Part shown: piece by piece, positions 28,605 through 37,951 of the stretch
How the letters are laid out: the number at the start of each line of letters is the position of its first letter
Numbering within the stretch: position 1 is the first letter of the stretch
Source of the DNA: Bacillota bacterium
GTDB lineage: Bacteria; Bacillota; Clostridia; Christensenellales; UBA1242
Reading direction: 5' to 3'
NCBI GenBank assembly: GCA_009780375.1
Contig: WRAD01000008.1
Span: 1-40,251 of the forward strand
DNA length: 40,251 bases
Program-made: the position numbers and the translations under genes
The notes under the pieces: model-generated
What the model was told of the DNA's origin: nothing
Database searches by the model: none
The model's input: only the letters and a program-made list of their open reading frames with translations

Positions 28605-31600
28605 TCATAGGATAAAACCAGAATGAACCCATATAATGCTTGGCTCGGACTCGATCCAAAATGAATTCCCCACAACACGAACCTCGAACGCAAGGTTTAT
28701 TGTGTCGCCCGCTGGAACATCAAAATTTTGTCCAGCCCAGTTGAATCTTGCTTGCGTTGTCGTAAATGTGCCTATCTCTGTTTCTTCTAGCGACAAGCCG
28801 TCAACAACAAACACTCTCACGCTATATCTAAGATTCAAGTCAGAATTTGCAAGCGGTGGGGCTATCCAATTTACATACATATTATCTATTTCAACGTTCA
28901 TTGGGCGGTTGTGTTGACGTTGAACAATACCAGTGTGTTGTGCCGACCATTCAGACGTTAAGAGTTCGCCATCTACCCAAGCAACCGCACGAACACTAAA
29001 TCTAAATTGACCTGGCAAGAAAATATTTAATTGTTGTGAAGGAATAAGACTTATGCTTGTTGCAGATGTTGATATTTCTCTAACAAGCGTGCCGTTAAGT
29101 TCTGTTATTCGCACTTGATACATTTGTGCATTGTCAACCGCACTCCATGTCAATATCCTATTCGGAATAGAAACGGAAACCCCTGTCGGTGTTGTTAATT
29201 CAATAACCTCAGGTGCAGGCTCGCCAATCGTAATTGTTATTGGTGTCCCTCTGTTAGAGTCTAGGAAAATCGTGCCATGTCCCGTGAGTTCTGTATCTGC
29301 AATCGAACGCACGTTGACAACATAACCTGTGGCTTCCGCAAGTTCACCAAACAAAGATACAAGGCTTGCCACAACTGGAAATTGTGTGTGCGTATAGAAT
29401 CCGTTGCTCTGAATTGACCCGACATCAATATAAGCGGTTTCGCTAATTCCAAGTGCCTCATTTGTTAAATACACGCGAAAAGCAAATGCGTTGCCATGGT
29501 TTGGGAAATTCAAAGTTGAACCTACGAATCCTGTGATTGTTAAAATACCATCTGCTATTTCAAATGTCGGTGTCATTGTTTGATTAATTCTCAGTTGCGC
29601 ACTAAACGCCTCGTTCCTTACAAAATTGCCATAAGGTGTTCCAACCGCAACTACACGGAAACTGTCATTGTGATTGAATATAATATCCTCACCCATCAAT
29701 GCAATAAGTTCAAACAAACAAATAGAAGTTTCTGTTAAAAGTTCCGAACTCCAAAACCACGGCTCACGTACTATGTGTGCATCAATTCTATATCCTATTG
29801 CGTTTGGAACAGAGTCCCAACTTAATACACCAGTGTCAGAAACTTGTAAATTTTGCGGTGTTGCAATTTGTTGTGGGAGAATTGTAAAAATGGTTGCATT
29901 ACTTAATGGCGAGTCAAGGATAGTTGAAAGTGTCCCTGTGCGTGCAATTGCCCTGAGTTGAACATTGTGGCTTCCAACTGGTAAGCCAAATTGTAAGAAA
30001 TCAATTTCCCTCACGGTCTCTGTTATCAATATTCTGCGTTCACCGTTAATGTAAAGCCCAATTGCGGAAACATCCCCACTAACTGGTGCTATTTGAATCC
30101 TGTTCCACGAAACTAAAGATGGTGGCGGTGTTGGTGCATTCAAGCGAGTAAAAGTTGCTTCACTCCAACCTGAGTTCAAAACAATATCGTTATCACTAAT
30201 AGCACGAACACGCAATCTAAATGTTCCTGTTCGTTCCCCTAAATCAATTGATGTTGCCTCGAAATATTGCTCTGTTGTTGTAAATGTTGCAATTGTCGTT
30301 ACTGTAACTGTTCCTTGCAAAATCTCAACCTCGTAATAGTTTGCAAGTGCGGATGATGTCCATGTTATATATGTTCCCCTCATATTGAACCAAAATTGCG
30401 GATTTGGCAATTGAACCGGCAAACGAATTAAATTCCAGTGCCCTGTTGAAAATTGTGGATCTCTCCAACCTGATCCTGTTGCTGTGTCGGCAAGCGCTCT
30501 TATAAAAATTTGATATGTAAAGTTTTCAAAGTCCGCCGTATAGTCAAGTGAACTATCCATCAATGGCCGCAAATCAAATGAATTAGTGTTTGTCTCAATT
30601 ATCGTTGCAAATGCGTTTGCACCTTGCCTCCTGAAATAAAGGCGATAGCCAACTGCACTTGGAACTTCTGCCCAACTTATAACGGATAGGTTTTGATTGA
30701 AACTTGACCAGTTGATGTCTGCCAATTGTCTTGTTCGTTCAATTTGTTCGCTTTGTGCAGATTCTAACAGCAATGCAAAATTAGGAATAATTCTCTCTTG
30801 CGCACGAATTCGCAACATATCACCAAATTGAACGGATGGACTGATTCCGGTTACCAAGTTCAATTGTTGAACACTACTTAAATCGCTTGTTGTCCCTCTT
30901 GAAATACCATTGACATATACTGTGTAAAAATGTGGTGTTACATTGCCTATTGATGGAACTTGCACCATATTGCCACCGTCTATTAGCCAATTCAACGTTT
31001 GGTCGTTTACACCGCTTATACTCAGATCTATTACAGGACTAAATTGACGAACACTTATAACCAAGTTTGCCGTTGCGGAATTAACAACATTTTCACTACC
31101 CAAGAATTGAGCAGTAATGATCCAGTCACCAGACCCTCTTGCTCTTAATATATTTGCAAGGTTTAATCTGTTCGGTGCAATCACTCCATTAAATTCCTCT
31201 GTGCCACCAACAGTCACACGTATAGAAGTTGCATAAGGAACAGAACTTTGCCAGTTCAAGTAACCATCCGCACCAAAATTTATAATCGGTGTTACAAGTT
31301 GAATAGGATTATCATTATTCTGCCCATTTCCATTGCCACCGCTTGGTACATAGGCATCCACCGTGACGGTTGCCATTCCTGTACGCGCATTATTCACAGT
31401 AGACGTTGCGGTAATTGTTACTTCGCCGTTTTTTATTGCAGTAACAAGACCTGCACTTGAAACAGTAGCAACAGCAGAATTACTCGATGTCCATGTAACG
31501 GTTTGTTCTGCACCACCAACAACAATAACATTTGCAGTTAATTGAATCGTTGATCCAAGAGTTGTTAATGTATGTGTTACAGGTGCAATAGAAACAGAAA

Positions 31601-31733
31601 TCACACTCGGAATTACATCACTTGGTGGTGGCTCTGGGTTATTATTGCCACCACAAGCCGTCAAGAAAAATGCACCAAACCCAATCATAACAAAGCACAC
31701 ACTCAACAGACCAAGCATTTTCATGCTTTTCAT
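28605..31733 (-). CDS. Large lipoprotein with a BIG2-like domain followed by multiple FN3-like modules
   Basis: Lipobox FFLTACGG; Big2-like SVTWTSSNSAVATVSSAGLVTAIKNGEVTITATS pattern; repeated VxWxxVxxAxxYxV motifs; SD AAGGAGG before ATG at 31733. Confidence 0.85.
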   Translation of the reverse strand: MKSMKMLGLLSVCFVMIGFGAFFLTACGGNNNPEPPPSDVIPSVISVSIAPVTHTLTTLGSTIQLTANVIVVGGAEQTVTWTSSNSAVATVSSAGLVTAIKNGEVTITATSTVNNARTGMATVTVDAYVPSGGNGNGQNNDNPIQLVTPIINFGADGYLNWQSSVPYATSIRVTVGGTEEFNGVIAPNRLNLANILRARGSGDWIITAQFLGSENVVNSATANLVISVRQFSPVIDLSISGVNDQTLNWLIDGGNMVQVPSIGNVTPHFYTVYVNGISRGTTSDLSSVQQLNLVTGISPSVQFGDMLRIRAQERIIPNFALLLESAQSEQIERTRQLADINWSSFNQNLSVISWAEVPSAVGYRLYFRRQGANAFATIIETNTNSFDLRPLMDSSLDYTADFENFTYQIFIRALADTATGSGWRDPQFSTGHWNLIRLPVQLPNPQFWFNMRGTYITWTSSALANYYEVEILQGTVTVTTIATFTTTEQYFEATSIDLGERTGTFRLRVRAISDNDIVLNSGWSEATFTRLNAPTPPPSLVSWNRIQIAPVSGDVSAIGLYINGERRILITETVREIDFLQFGLPVGSHNVQLRAIARTGTLSTILDSPLSNATIFTILPQQIATPQNLQVSDTGVLSWDSVPNAIGYRIDAHIVREPWFWSSELLTETSICLFELIALMGEDIIFNHNDSFRVVAVGTPYGNFVRNEAFSAQLRINQTMTPTFEIADGILTITGFVGSTLNFPNHGNAFAFRVYLTNEALGISETAYIDVGSIQSNGFYTHTQFPVVASLVSLFGELAEATGYVVNVRSIADTELTGHGTIFLDSNRGTPITITIGEPAPEVIELTTPTGVSVSIPNRILTWSAVDNAQMYQVRITELNGTLVREISTSATSISLIPSQQLNIFLPGQFRFSVRAVAWVDGELLTSEWSAQHTGIVQRQHNRPMNVEIDNMYVNWIAPPLANSDLNLRYSVRVFVVDGLSLEETEIGTFTTTQARFNWAGQNFDVPAGDTINLAFEVRVVGNSFWIESEPSIIWVHSGFIL

Positions 31734-31743
31734 AGTTACCTCC

Positions 31744-31923
31744 TTATAAAATTGTTCCTTTGATTTCATCATTTTTCGGTCGTAAGTCTTTCCGCATTGC
31801 ACGAGACAACTCACCAACTTCTTCTGACAATTTCATGAAATATTTGTCTTTCAACTCTGGCTTGTAATCTTTCTTTTTGATTTGCTCCTGCAGTGATTTA
31901 ATCGTTGTAAAAACCTCATCCAT
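31744..31923 (-). pseudogene. Truncated MazG-like nucleotide pyrophosphohydrolase N-terminal fragment (59 aa)
   Basis: Translation MDEVFTTIKSLQEQIKKKDYKPELKDKYFMKLSEEVGELSRAMRKDLRPKNDEIKGTIL*; EEVGEL motif; ends where the next helix would be expected. Confidence 0.55.
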
Positions 31924-31999
31924 TGGTGGGAAATGACGGGCTCGAACCGCCGACCTGTCGCTTGTAAGGCGAATGCTCTCCCAGCTGAGCTAATTTCCC
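31924..31999 (-). tRNA. tRNA-Val (anticodon UAC), CCA encoded
   Basis: GGGAAATTAGCTCAGCTGGGAGAGCATTCGCCTTACAAGCGACAGGTCGGCGGTTCGAGCCCGTCATTTCCCACCA folds as a cloverleaf; loop CTTACAA. Confidence 0.97.
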
Positions 32000-32031
32000 T
32001 AGGTCTGTCCTCATTTTCACAAGAACAAATA

Positions 32032-32060
32032 ATTATATCACAAACAAAAAATGCTGACAA
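32032..32060 (-). promoter_or_regulatory. Promoter for tRNA-Val, TTGTCA-N17-TATAAT
   Basis: Minus strand TTGTCA 32055-32060; TATAAT 32032-32037. Confidence 0.7.
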
Positions 32061-32077
32061 GTCTTTTTTTGATACTT

Positions 32078-32148
32078 GGAACAAAAGCACGCAAGCGGTG
32101 CATTAAAGCCGAGATCCTAGTGCAAATGATTGAAGCGATAGTTCCTAG
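32078..32148 (-). repeat. Copy E of dispersed repeat, upstream of the tRNA-Val promoter
   Basis: Aligns to copy A over ~70 nt. Confidence 0.75.
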
Positions 32149-32153
32149 ATTGT

Positions 32154-32178
32154 GAAAAAAGCCCGTTAGGGCTTTTTA
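32154..32178 (-). terminator. Rho-independent terminator after the aquaporin gene
   Basis: AAAAAGCCC-TAAC-GGGCTTTTTT on minus strand. Confidence 0.9.
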
Positions 32179-32208
32179 AACAACAGTTCTAAAATAATAA
32201 ACCTTGTA

Positions 32209-32955
32209 TTATTCACCTTTAACCTTTGTCACAGATGCTTCTTCTTTGTCTTCTTTGAAAAAGAACTTTGCCGCAACCGCCGCAAGCACACCACCAACCA
32301 TAGGCGCAACAAGGAATAACCAAATCTGTTCAAGTGCAACGCGTCCACCAAACACCGCAACACCAAAACTTCTTGCAGGGTTAACACTTGTGTTTGTCAA
32401 TGGAATTGTTACAAGGTGAACCGCCATCAATGCAAAACCAATCGCAACTGGGGCAACCCATTTGTTTTGTGATTTTGATGTAACGCCAAAGATAATAAAG
32501 ATAAAGATAAATGTGAAGATAATTTCAACAAGTAACCCACCAATAATCGCAACACCTGTACTTGCACTGTCAAATAAACTGTTGTCACCATTAAAGAAGT
32601 TGTATCCAAGATTAGCCGAACCTGTATCTCCCATAATTCTTGTAATCACAAACAATAATGTTCCACCAAGCAACGCACCTATAAATTGTGCAAGAACATA
32701 AAACCCAAAATCTTTCCAACTAAGCTTCTTACGCAATGCCATAGCAATAGATACCGCAGGGTTAACATGCGAACCACTTATCGGTCCAATTATAACCACA
32801 CAAAGCATAAGTGCAATACCAAACGCCGCCGCCACACCAAGAATTCCCACATCTGGCCCTGCAAACACCGCCGTTCCCAAACTTATTGTCACCAACAAGA
32901 ATGTTCCAAAACATTCGGCAATGTACTTTTTCATATTTGCACAACATGTTTTCAT
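32209..32955 (-). CDS. MIP family aquaporin, AqpZ-like
   Basis: Two NPA motifs (GSHVNPAVS and TSVNPARS), six hydrophobic helices, SD AAGGAGG. Confidence 0.93.
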   Translation of the reverse strand: MKTCCANMKKYIAECFGTFLLVTISLGTAVFAGPDVGILGVAAAFGIALMLCVVIIGPISGSHVNPAVSIAMALRKKLSWKDFGFYVLAQFIGALLGGTLLFVITRIMGDTGSANLGYNFFNGDNSLFDSASTGVAIIGGLLVEIIFTFIFIFIIFGVTSKSQNKWVAPVAIGFALMAVHLVTIPLTNTSVNPARSFGVAVFGGRVALEQIWLFLVAPMVGGVLAAVAAKFFFKEDKEEASVTKVKGE

Positions 32956-33039
32956 TATATTTCCTCCTTAAGATATACCTATATGATAACGAATTTCCTA
33001 CTCTTGTCAACAAGTTTTTCCAAGTCTGGAAACTATACT

Positions 33040-33073
33040 AAGAACAAAAGCACCTTACAGTGCTTTTGTTCTT
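33040..33073 (-). terminator. Perfect 14-bp hairpin overlapping the stop codon of the SPOCS/LysM gene
   Basis: AAGAACAAAAGCAC-CTTACA-GTGCTTTTGTTCTT. Confidence 0.7.
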
Positions 33074-34595
33074 AAAAATTCACAACCTGCTGCCTGTACA
33101 CAAACAATTTATCCCCCGCCTTTAACCCACCTTCAACATGTGGATTTTGTGCAACAATCTCTGATGTCCTGCATGAAATACGCTTTGCAACATCCCACAG
33201 TGTCTCTGCCTGAGCAACAGTATAAATCATAATCGCTCCCTCTTCGGTAATTTTCGCATCCCCCACAACAACATCAGACGTCAACACAGATGTCACCGCA
33301 CTTGAAACAGACAAGTTAAGCGAAACCCGTGCATCAACAAGCAATTCCCTACCACGGCGAGCCTTAACCTTACAAAATTGTACACTCGCATATGCCTGCA
33401 TAGTATGTTTTGTACTGCATCCATCTATTTTAACAACGGTAGAAAACGGAACGGCGGCCAAATGCGTATGCACTATCTTCTCTTCACATTCGTATACAAT
33501 CTGTGTTTGTAACACACCCTCAACGGTCACCTTGTCATTTGCCGGCACAAGATTAATACTGTTAATCTTCGATGCCCCCACAGACATAATCTTTGTAATA
33601 TATGGAGATTTTTCCCCAAGTGTAAGATTCCCCTCAACATCAACAAGTGTATTTACCTGAGGCAACACATTTACACCAGACACATCCATCTGTCCAAAAT
33701 TCAACAAGTTTGTAAAACTGAACGCATCTGCAACTATATCCAAATTCTCAGAAACAACAGTATGCCCAATAAAAGCAAGTTCCGCCGTAAGCACAAGTTG
33801 CACTCTTTCCTTGTTTTCAATTCTAACACCAACATTAGACACCATAAGTGTTCCGGTAACCATATCCTCAAGTCCAATAATCTTACTTGTAATTGTTTTT
33901 GAAAAATCAAACTCGACAACATCGTTATAAATATGCGTACTCTCACCACTGCGAACACCTACAATATTCGCACTCACAACACCTTTAAGTGTAATCTTCC
34001 CCTCTCCAACAACAATGTCTCGAAGGCTTGCAGAAACATCACTTCCCAAGATTCCAACACACGCCCTGTCAATATCAACAACTTCCTCAACTTCAAAGCG
34101 TGTGTTTATCATGTCGCCAAAAGTGGTAACCGCAACCCTATCTCGCTTGCATTCAACATCACCACTAAGATCCGTAACAAATTTAATCTCACTTGCCACA
34201 AGTCCAAGCAACGTAACATCAACAATGTTTTGAACCTCAACCGCACTTGGATTAGAATTATCAACAAGTCTTGTGTCAATAACATGGGCAACAGGACTAA
34301 GCGAAGACGCATTCACACCGTCTTTTAATATCAAGCGTTCAGAGAAATTATCATGACGCTCTTCACTGTTAAAACTGTCGGTCTCATCAATGTAAATAAC
34401 ACGCGTCACCACACGCCCAGAAACCCTGACCTCGGTTTCCGTCCTCTCCATTTCACCCAAATAACATCTTGAACTCGCCTCCAAAATCTTTTTAACACCA
34501 ACTTTTAAATCAAGCCTTGCATCAACCTTTATCTGTGTCTTTGTCAACTGTTCAAGGTTACGCATACCTTTTGTGCCATACACCACTTCGAACAT
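33072..34595 (-). CDS. SPOCS (DUF3794)-domain protein with C-terminal LysM, SipL-like
   Basis: Repeated SPOCS-like segments and LysM-like C-terminus (YTVAQAETLWDVAKRISCRTSEIVAQNPHVEGGLKAGDKLFVYR). Confidence 0.75.
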   Translation of the reverse strand: MFEVVYGTKGMRNLEQLTKTQIKVDARLDLKVGVKKILEASSRCYLGEMERTETEVRVSGRVVTRVIYIDETDSFNSEERHDNFSERLILKDGVNASSLSPVAHVIDTRLVDNSNPSAVEVQNIVDVTLLGLVASEIKFVTDLSGDVECKRDRVAVTTFGDMINTRFEVEEVVDIDRACVGILGSDVSASLRDIVVGEGKITLKGVVSANIVGVRSGESTHIYNDVVEFDFSKTITSKIIGLEDMVTGTLMVSNVGVRIENKERVQLVLTAELAFIGHTVVSENLDIVADAFSFTNLLNFGQMDVSGVNVLPQVNTLVDVEGNLTLGEKSPYITKIMSVGASKINSINLVPANDKVTVEGVLQTQIVYECEEKIVHTHLAAVPFSTVVKIDGCSTKHTMQAYASVQFCKVKARRGRELLVDARVSLNLSVSSAVTSVLTSDVVVGDAKITEEGAIMIYTVAQAETLWDVAKRISCRTSEIVAQNPHVEGGLKAGDKLFVYRQQVVNF

Positions 34596-34695
34596 AATTC
34601 TCCTCCCCTATCCTATAAGTTATTCCATTCTTATTAGATACAAGTTTTAAATATGACACCGATTAAACAAATCCGTATTTGACAATAATCAATAA

Positions 34696-34947
34696 ATGAA
34701 GAAACCAACAGGCCCAAGCATTGATACAATCCGACAAAAAATAGACGAAATGGTAGGCCGAAATATAAGCATGACTGTGTGCCGCGGTCGAAAACAATAC
34801 AAACACTATGATGGTATTGTTCAAAGTGCATTCCCACGTGTATTTGTGGTAAGACTATCAAAAAAAGAAGGAGCCATAGACTCCCTCTCATATTCCTATA
34901 ATGACATTCTTTGTGGAGAAGTAGTAATAAACGAAACAACCGCCTAA
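34696..34947 (+). CDS. veg: Veg family protein (DUF1021)
   Basis: IRQKIDEMVGRNISMTVCRGRKQYKHYDGIVQSAFPRVFVVRL. Confidence 0.85.
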   Translation: MKKPTGPSIDTIRQKIDEMVGRNISMTVCRGRKQYKHYDGIVQSAFPRVFVVRLSKKEGAIDSLSYSYNDILCGEVVINETTA

Positions 34948-34948
34948 A

Positions 34949-37723
34949 TTATCTTTGCACAAATCTCCACTCGCCTGCAATTACATCAAACGCCCAATAA
35001 AATTCCGAACTTGCCCGCATAGCATTGATAAGTCCTGCTATCCCGCCATTATATCCATCCAAAATCCTGCGCTGCTGGTAAAGTGTAACAAATCCACTAT
35101 GCCCAAATCCTGTAACGCCTGCATCTGTCTCTTGATAAACATTGATTTGTCTAGGAGGCATCAAAAAGAACATATCAAGTGTAATATCTTCAAGCCCAAG
35201 CACAACATTCAAGATTTCAAAAGTATCCGCATCTGGGTATTCTCCCCCGATACTGCTTTCCACCCAATTCACATTATCAAGACACCACGCATTCCCTCCA
35301 GATGTCCCAAGTGATATCAACGGCAAATTCATAAGATGGGTTGTACGCTCACGAATAGTCACCCCCAACCTTTCATTCTCCGCCAAAATAGGCGCAACAA
35401 TCCTTTGTGCCAATCTTGTTACACCATGCACAGGCGATTCATCCCAAAACGGAAGCATAGGAAATTTAAAGTTAGGAAACACAAGATCCGTCAAACGAAG
35501 CCACGTATAATATTTGTTATTCTCGCCCTCAAAAATTACATACGTACCCGCCTCATTATCATCAATAACAATCGGCACGGTGGTAACTTCATAAATGAAC
35601 AAATCACGCAACAAAATAAAGTTACCAAAACGTTGATACACTCCTGGAACCGCTTCGACAGAGATATTTGAATTTGGCAATGTCGCTGGCCTATCACCAA
35701 CTGCAACTCTGTCACCCCAAAACGCTTGGTTCATCTCTGGGCGACCTGACACCTCTCCCATTTGATTATTACGACGCACTTCCCACGCATTTTCAAAACC
35801 AAACCCAGAATCGGTCGCAGGATTCCCACCACTCAAGTTAGAAAACCCTCTGCCAAATACCGCGGTGAACCCTGCATAACGAAGCACGCTATTATCAATG
35901 GTCACAGGTCTTTCAAAACTCGGCGCATAAGCAACTCCAAACAAAATAACGCCTTTTTCTAAAATACTGTTTTGAACTGTTATACCTGCAACGTATCGAT
36001 GTGGCAAGAATTCACCACCGACATGCATATTGCCAACCTGAAAATTTTGCAATCGTCCGCCAAGTGCACTTGTTCCTAAAACCCCATACCATGCGTAATC
36101 GGTCAAACGAACAGGCGCCCCATCATTGTCAATATTCATACCTGTCAAAGTAATATTACACATAACACTATCATTTGAAAGCATATAAAACGCAAAATGC
36201 TCTCCCCAACCTTGTCCCGCCCTAAAGGGAAGTCTCTCCATTCCATTAGACGCAAAACTTGTACCATGTGTGTTTCTGTATGTTTGATGATAACTGTTTG
36301 CATATGCGGTCGCATCAAGCCTGAATCCGTTACCAAATACATTTCCAAAAAACCATGTTGCCTCGTCATGTGTTTCAATATCCGCCCTAACAACAATATC
36401 CCTGTAACGAAATGATGGTGCCCATCTGGCAAATTCTCTAAAAAAGTGACTTGTTGCCCTTGCAGGCGGATTAACCGCCTCTTCTCCGGTATTTGCATTC
36501 ACAAAACGACGTGTTGTTTCTGCTCTGAAACGACTACTGTTCAATCTCCACTGGTCATCGTCAGAATCCACAGAATCCCAATAGAAAAATCCATTAAGCG
36601 AACCATTGAGCATAACATTCGCCTCCACAAATTGCCTATGAAGCGACAGTGTGCCAAGTGGGTTAATAACATACCCATAACCATCAACATAAACTCCATT
36701 CAAAATGTAATCAAGCCTCGCATTCATTTCAACAAGTTTAAGTTCTTCAATACTCCACGCATTAATCGCATCAACAACATTGTATGTAAAAGAATAAAAC
36801 GGAGTATTGTTTGGAAAACCCACCGCCAAATCGGCACTCGGTCTTCCACTAACTCTAACGGTTCTCACCCCTTCACCTAAAAACTGCACCTTAACACGAC
36901 TGTATTGCCCTGTATAAGGATTAAGCTCAACACTTATCCTCATGACATCATCCTGCACATATGTACGTGCACCAATATCACCACTCTGTACATTAACAAC
37001 CATGTATCGGTCTGCGGGTGCCAATGCCCCACCAACAAGTTCTATCCTAAGATCAACATCCCCACGATACCTCCACGCCAAGTCCATAACATCGCCCGAT
37101 AATTCATAATTCCTGTATATACCTTCATCAAGCATATTCGTTCGCCCAACAATTGCCGAATCACGACGCCCAGACTCCGCAACATCCCAAAGCCCAAACA
37201 CACGTTGGTTGCCAATACCTTGAATACGATATGCATTTCGCCCTGTCTGGTTACTTGAAAATAATCTTCTAAATGTATCTTCCCTCGGGTCTTCTATTGT
37301 CAACCTATAAACAAGATTAGAAACCCTTCCTCTATGGCTTACACGTGCATTGAACTCTACAACCGCACGCTCTACATCATCGGCAAAAGGCAAAGTAACA
37401 AAATAGTCTCCCTCTGCCAAAAGTGATACAAATCTCCCCTCTGTGCCACTGTCATCAAGTAAAATCATTGCAGGTACCATCTCATCATCCGCATCAAATC
37501 CTGTCTCGGAAATTATTGACCACGAAACATTGGTAATTCCACCACCACGCACCGCAGGCAAAGCAATTTCTTGATCCGCACTCCAAAATCTAATAACCGC
37601 AGGGGCAGGCATCAAAGAAACCCGTCCAGGTCTTACCGCGACCGGCACAATCGCCGCAATTAAAATCACAGGCAAAGCAATTGCAACCGAAATAATAATC
37701 CACTTTTTTGTGGTTCTTTTCAT
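34949..37723 (-). CDS. Large membrane-anchored exported protein, unknown function (924 aa)
   Basis: N-terminal TM (WIIISVAIALPVILIAAIVPVAV), long extracellular-like region; SD GAAGGAG. Confidence 0.8.
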   Translation of the reverse strand: MKRTTKKWIIISVAIALPVILIAAIVPVAVRPGRVSLMPAPAVIRFWSADQEIALPAVRGGGITNVSWSIISETGFDADDEMVPAMILLDDSGTEGRFVSLLAEGDYFVTLPFADDVERAVVEFNARVSHRGRVSNLVYRLTIEDPREDTFRRLFSSNQTGRNAYRIQGIGNQRVFGLWDVAESGRRDSAIVGRTNMLDEGIYRNYELSGDVMDLAWRYRGDVDLRIELVGGALAPADRYMVVNVQSGDIGARTYVQDDVMRISVELNPYTGQYSRVKVQFLGEGVRTVRVSGRPSADLAVGFPNNTPFYSFTYNVVDAINAWSIEELKLVEMNARLDYILNGVYVDGYGYVINPLGTLSLHRQFVEANVMLNGSLNGFFYWDSVDSDDDQWRLNSSRFRAETTRRFVNANTGEEAVNPPARATSHFFREFARWAPSFRYRDIVVRADIETHDEATWFFGNVFGNGFRLDATAYANSYHQTYRNTHGTSFASNGMERLPFRAGQGWGEHFAFYMLSNDSVMCNITLTGMNIDNDGAPVRLTDYAWYGVLGTSALGGRLQNFQVGNMHVGGEFLPHRYVAGITVQNSILEKGVILFGVAYAPSFERPVTIDNSVLRYAGFTAVFGRGFSNLSGGNPATDSGFGFENAWEVRRNNQMGEVSGRPEMNQAFWGDRVAVGDRPATLPNSNISVEAVPGVYQRFGNFILLRDLFIYEVTTVPIVIDDNEAGTYVIFEGENNKYYTWLRLTDLVFPNFKFPMLPFWDESPVHGVTRLAQRIVAPILAENERLGVTIRERTTHLMNLPLISLGTSGGNAWCLDNVNWVESSIGGEYPDADTFEILNVVLGLEDITLDMFFLMPPRQINVYQETDAGVTGFGHSGFVTLYQQRRILDGYNGGIAGLINAMRASSEFYWAFDVIAGEWRFVQR

Positions 37724-37857
37724 ATCTTAACTCCTTCAAGAATTCTACCAACAATACAAGCAAAGTTCAAAATTTTATTGTATAAATACTATATCTATAT
37801 AAACAAGACATCTCCCCCAATAAACATAATAAAGTCTTCCAAGATGTCCTTAACTAC

Positions 37858-37886
37858 AAAATACCTCACCGTTTTTATCTCGTCAA
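37858..37886 (-). promoter_or_regulatory. Putative promoter TTGACG-N17-TATTTT for the 924-aa protein gene
   Basis: Minus strand hexamers at 37881-37886 and 37858-37863, followed by a ~130-nt leader. Confidence 0.5.
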
Positions 37887-37951
37887 GTTTATTTTGACAA
37901 ATTAATCCTGACTATCACAGGAACATTACCAATTTCAAGACAAACCGCAAA

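Noticed and set aside
31851-32090. 79-aa ORF covering tRNA-Val and part of repeat copy E
   Set aside because: Reads through a confident tRNA and its promoter; the resemblance of its start (MLLFQV) to the upstream extension of dnaE (MLLFLV) comes from the shared repeat, not protein homology.
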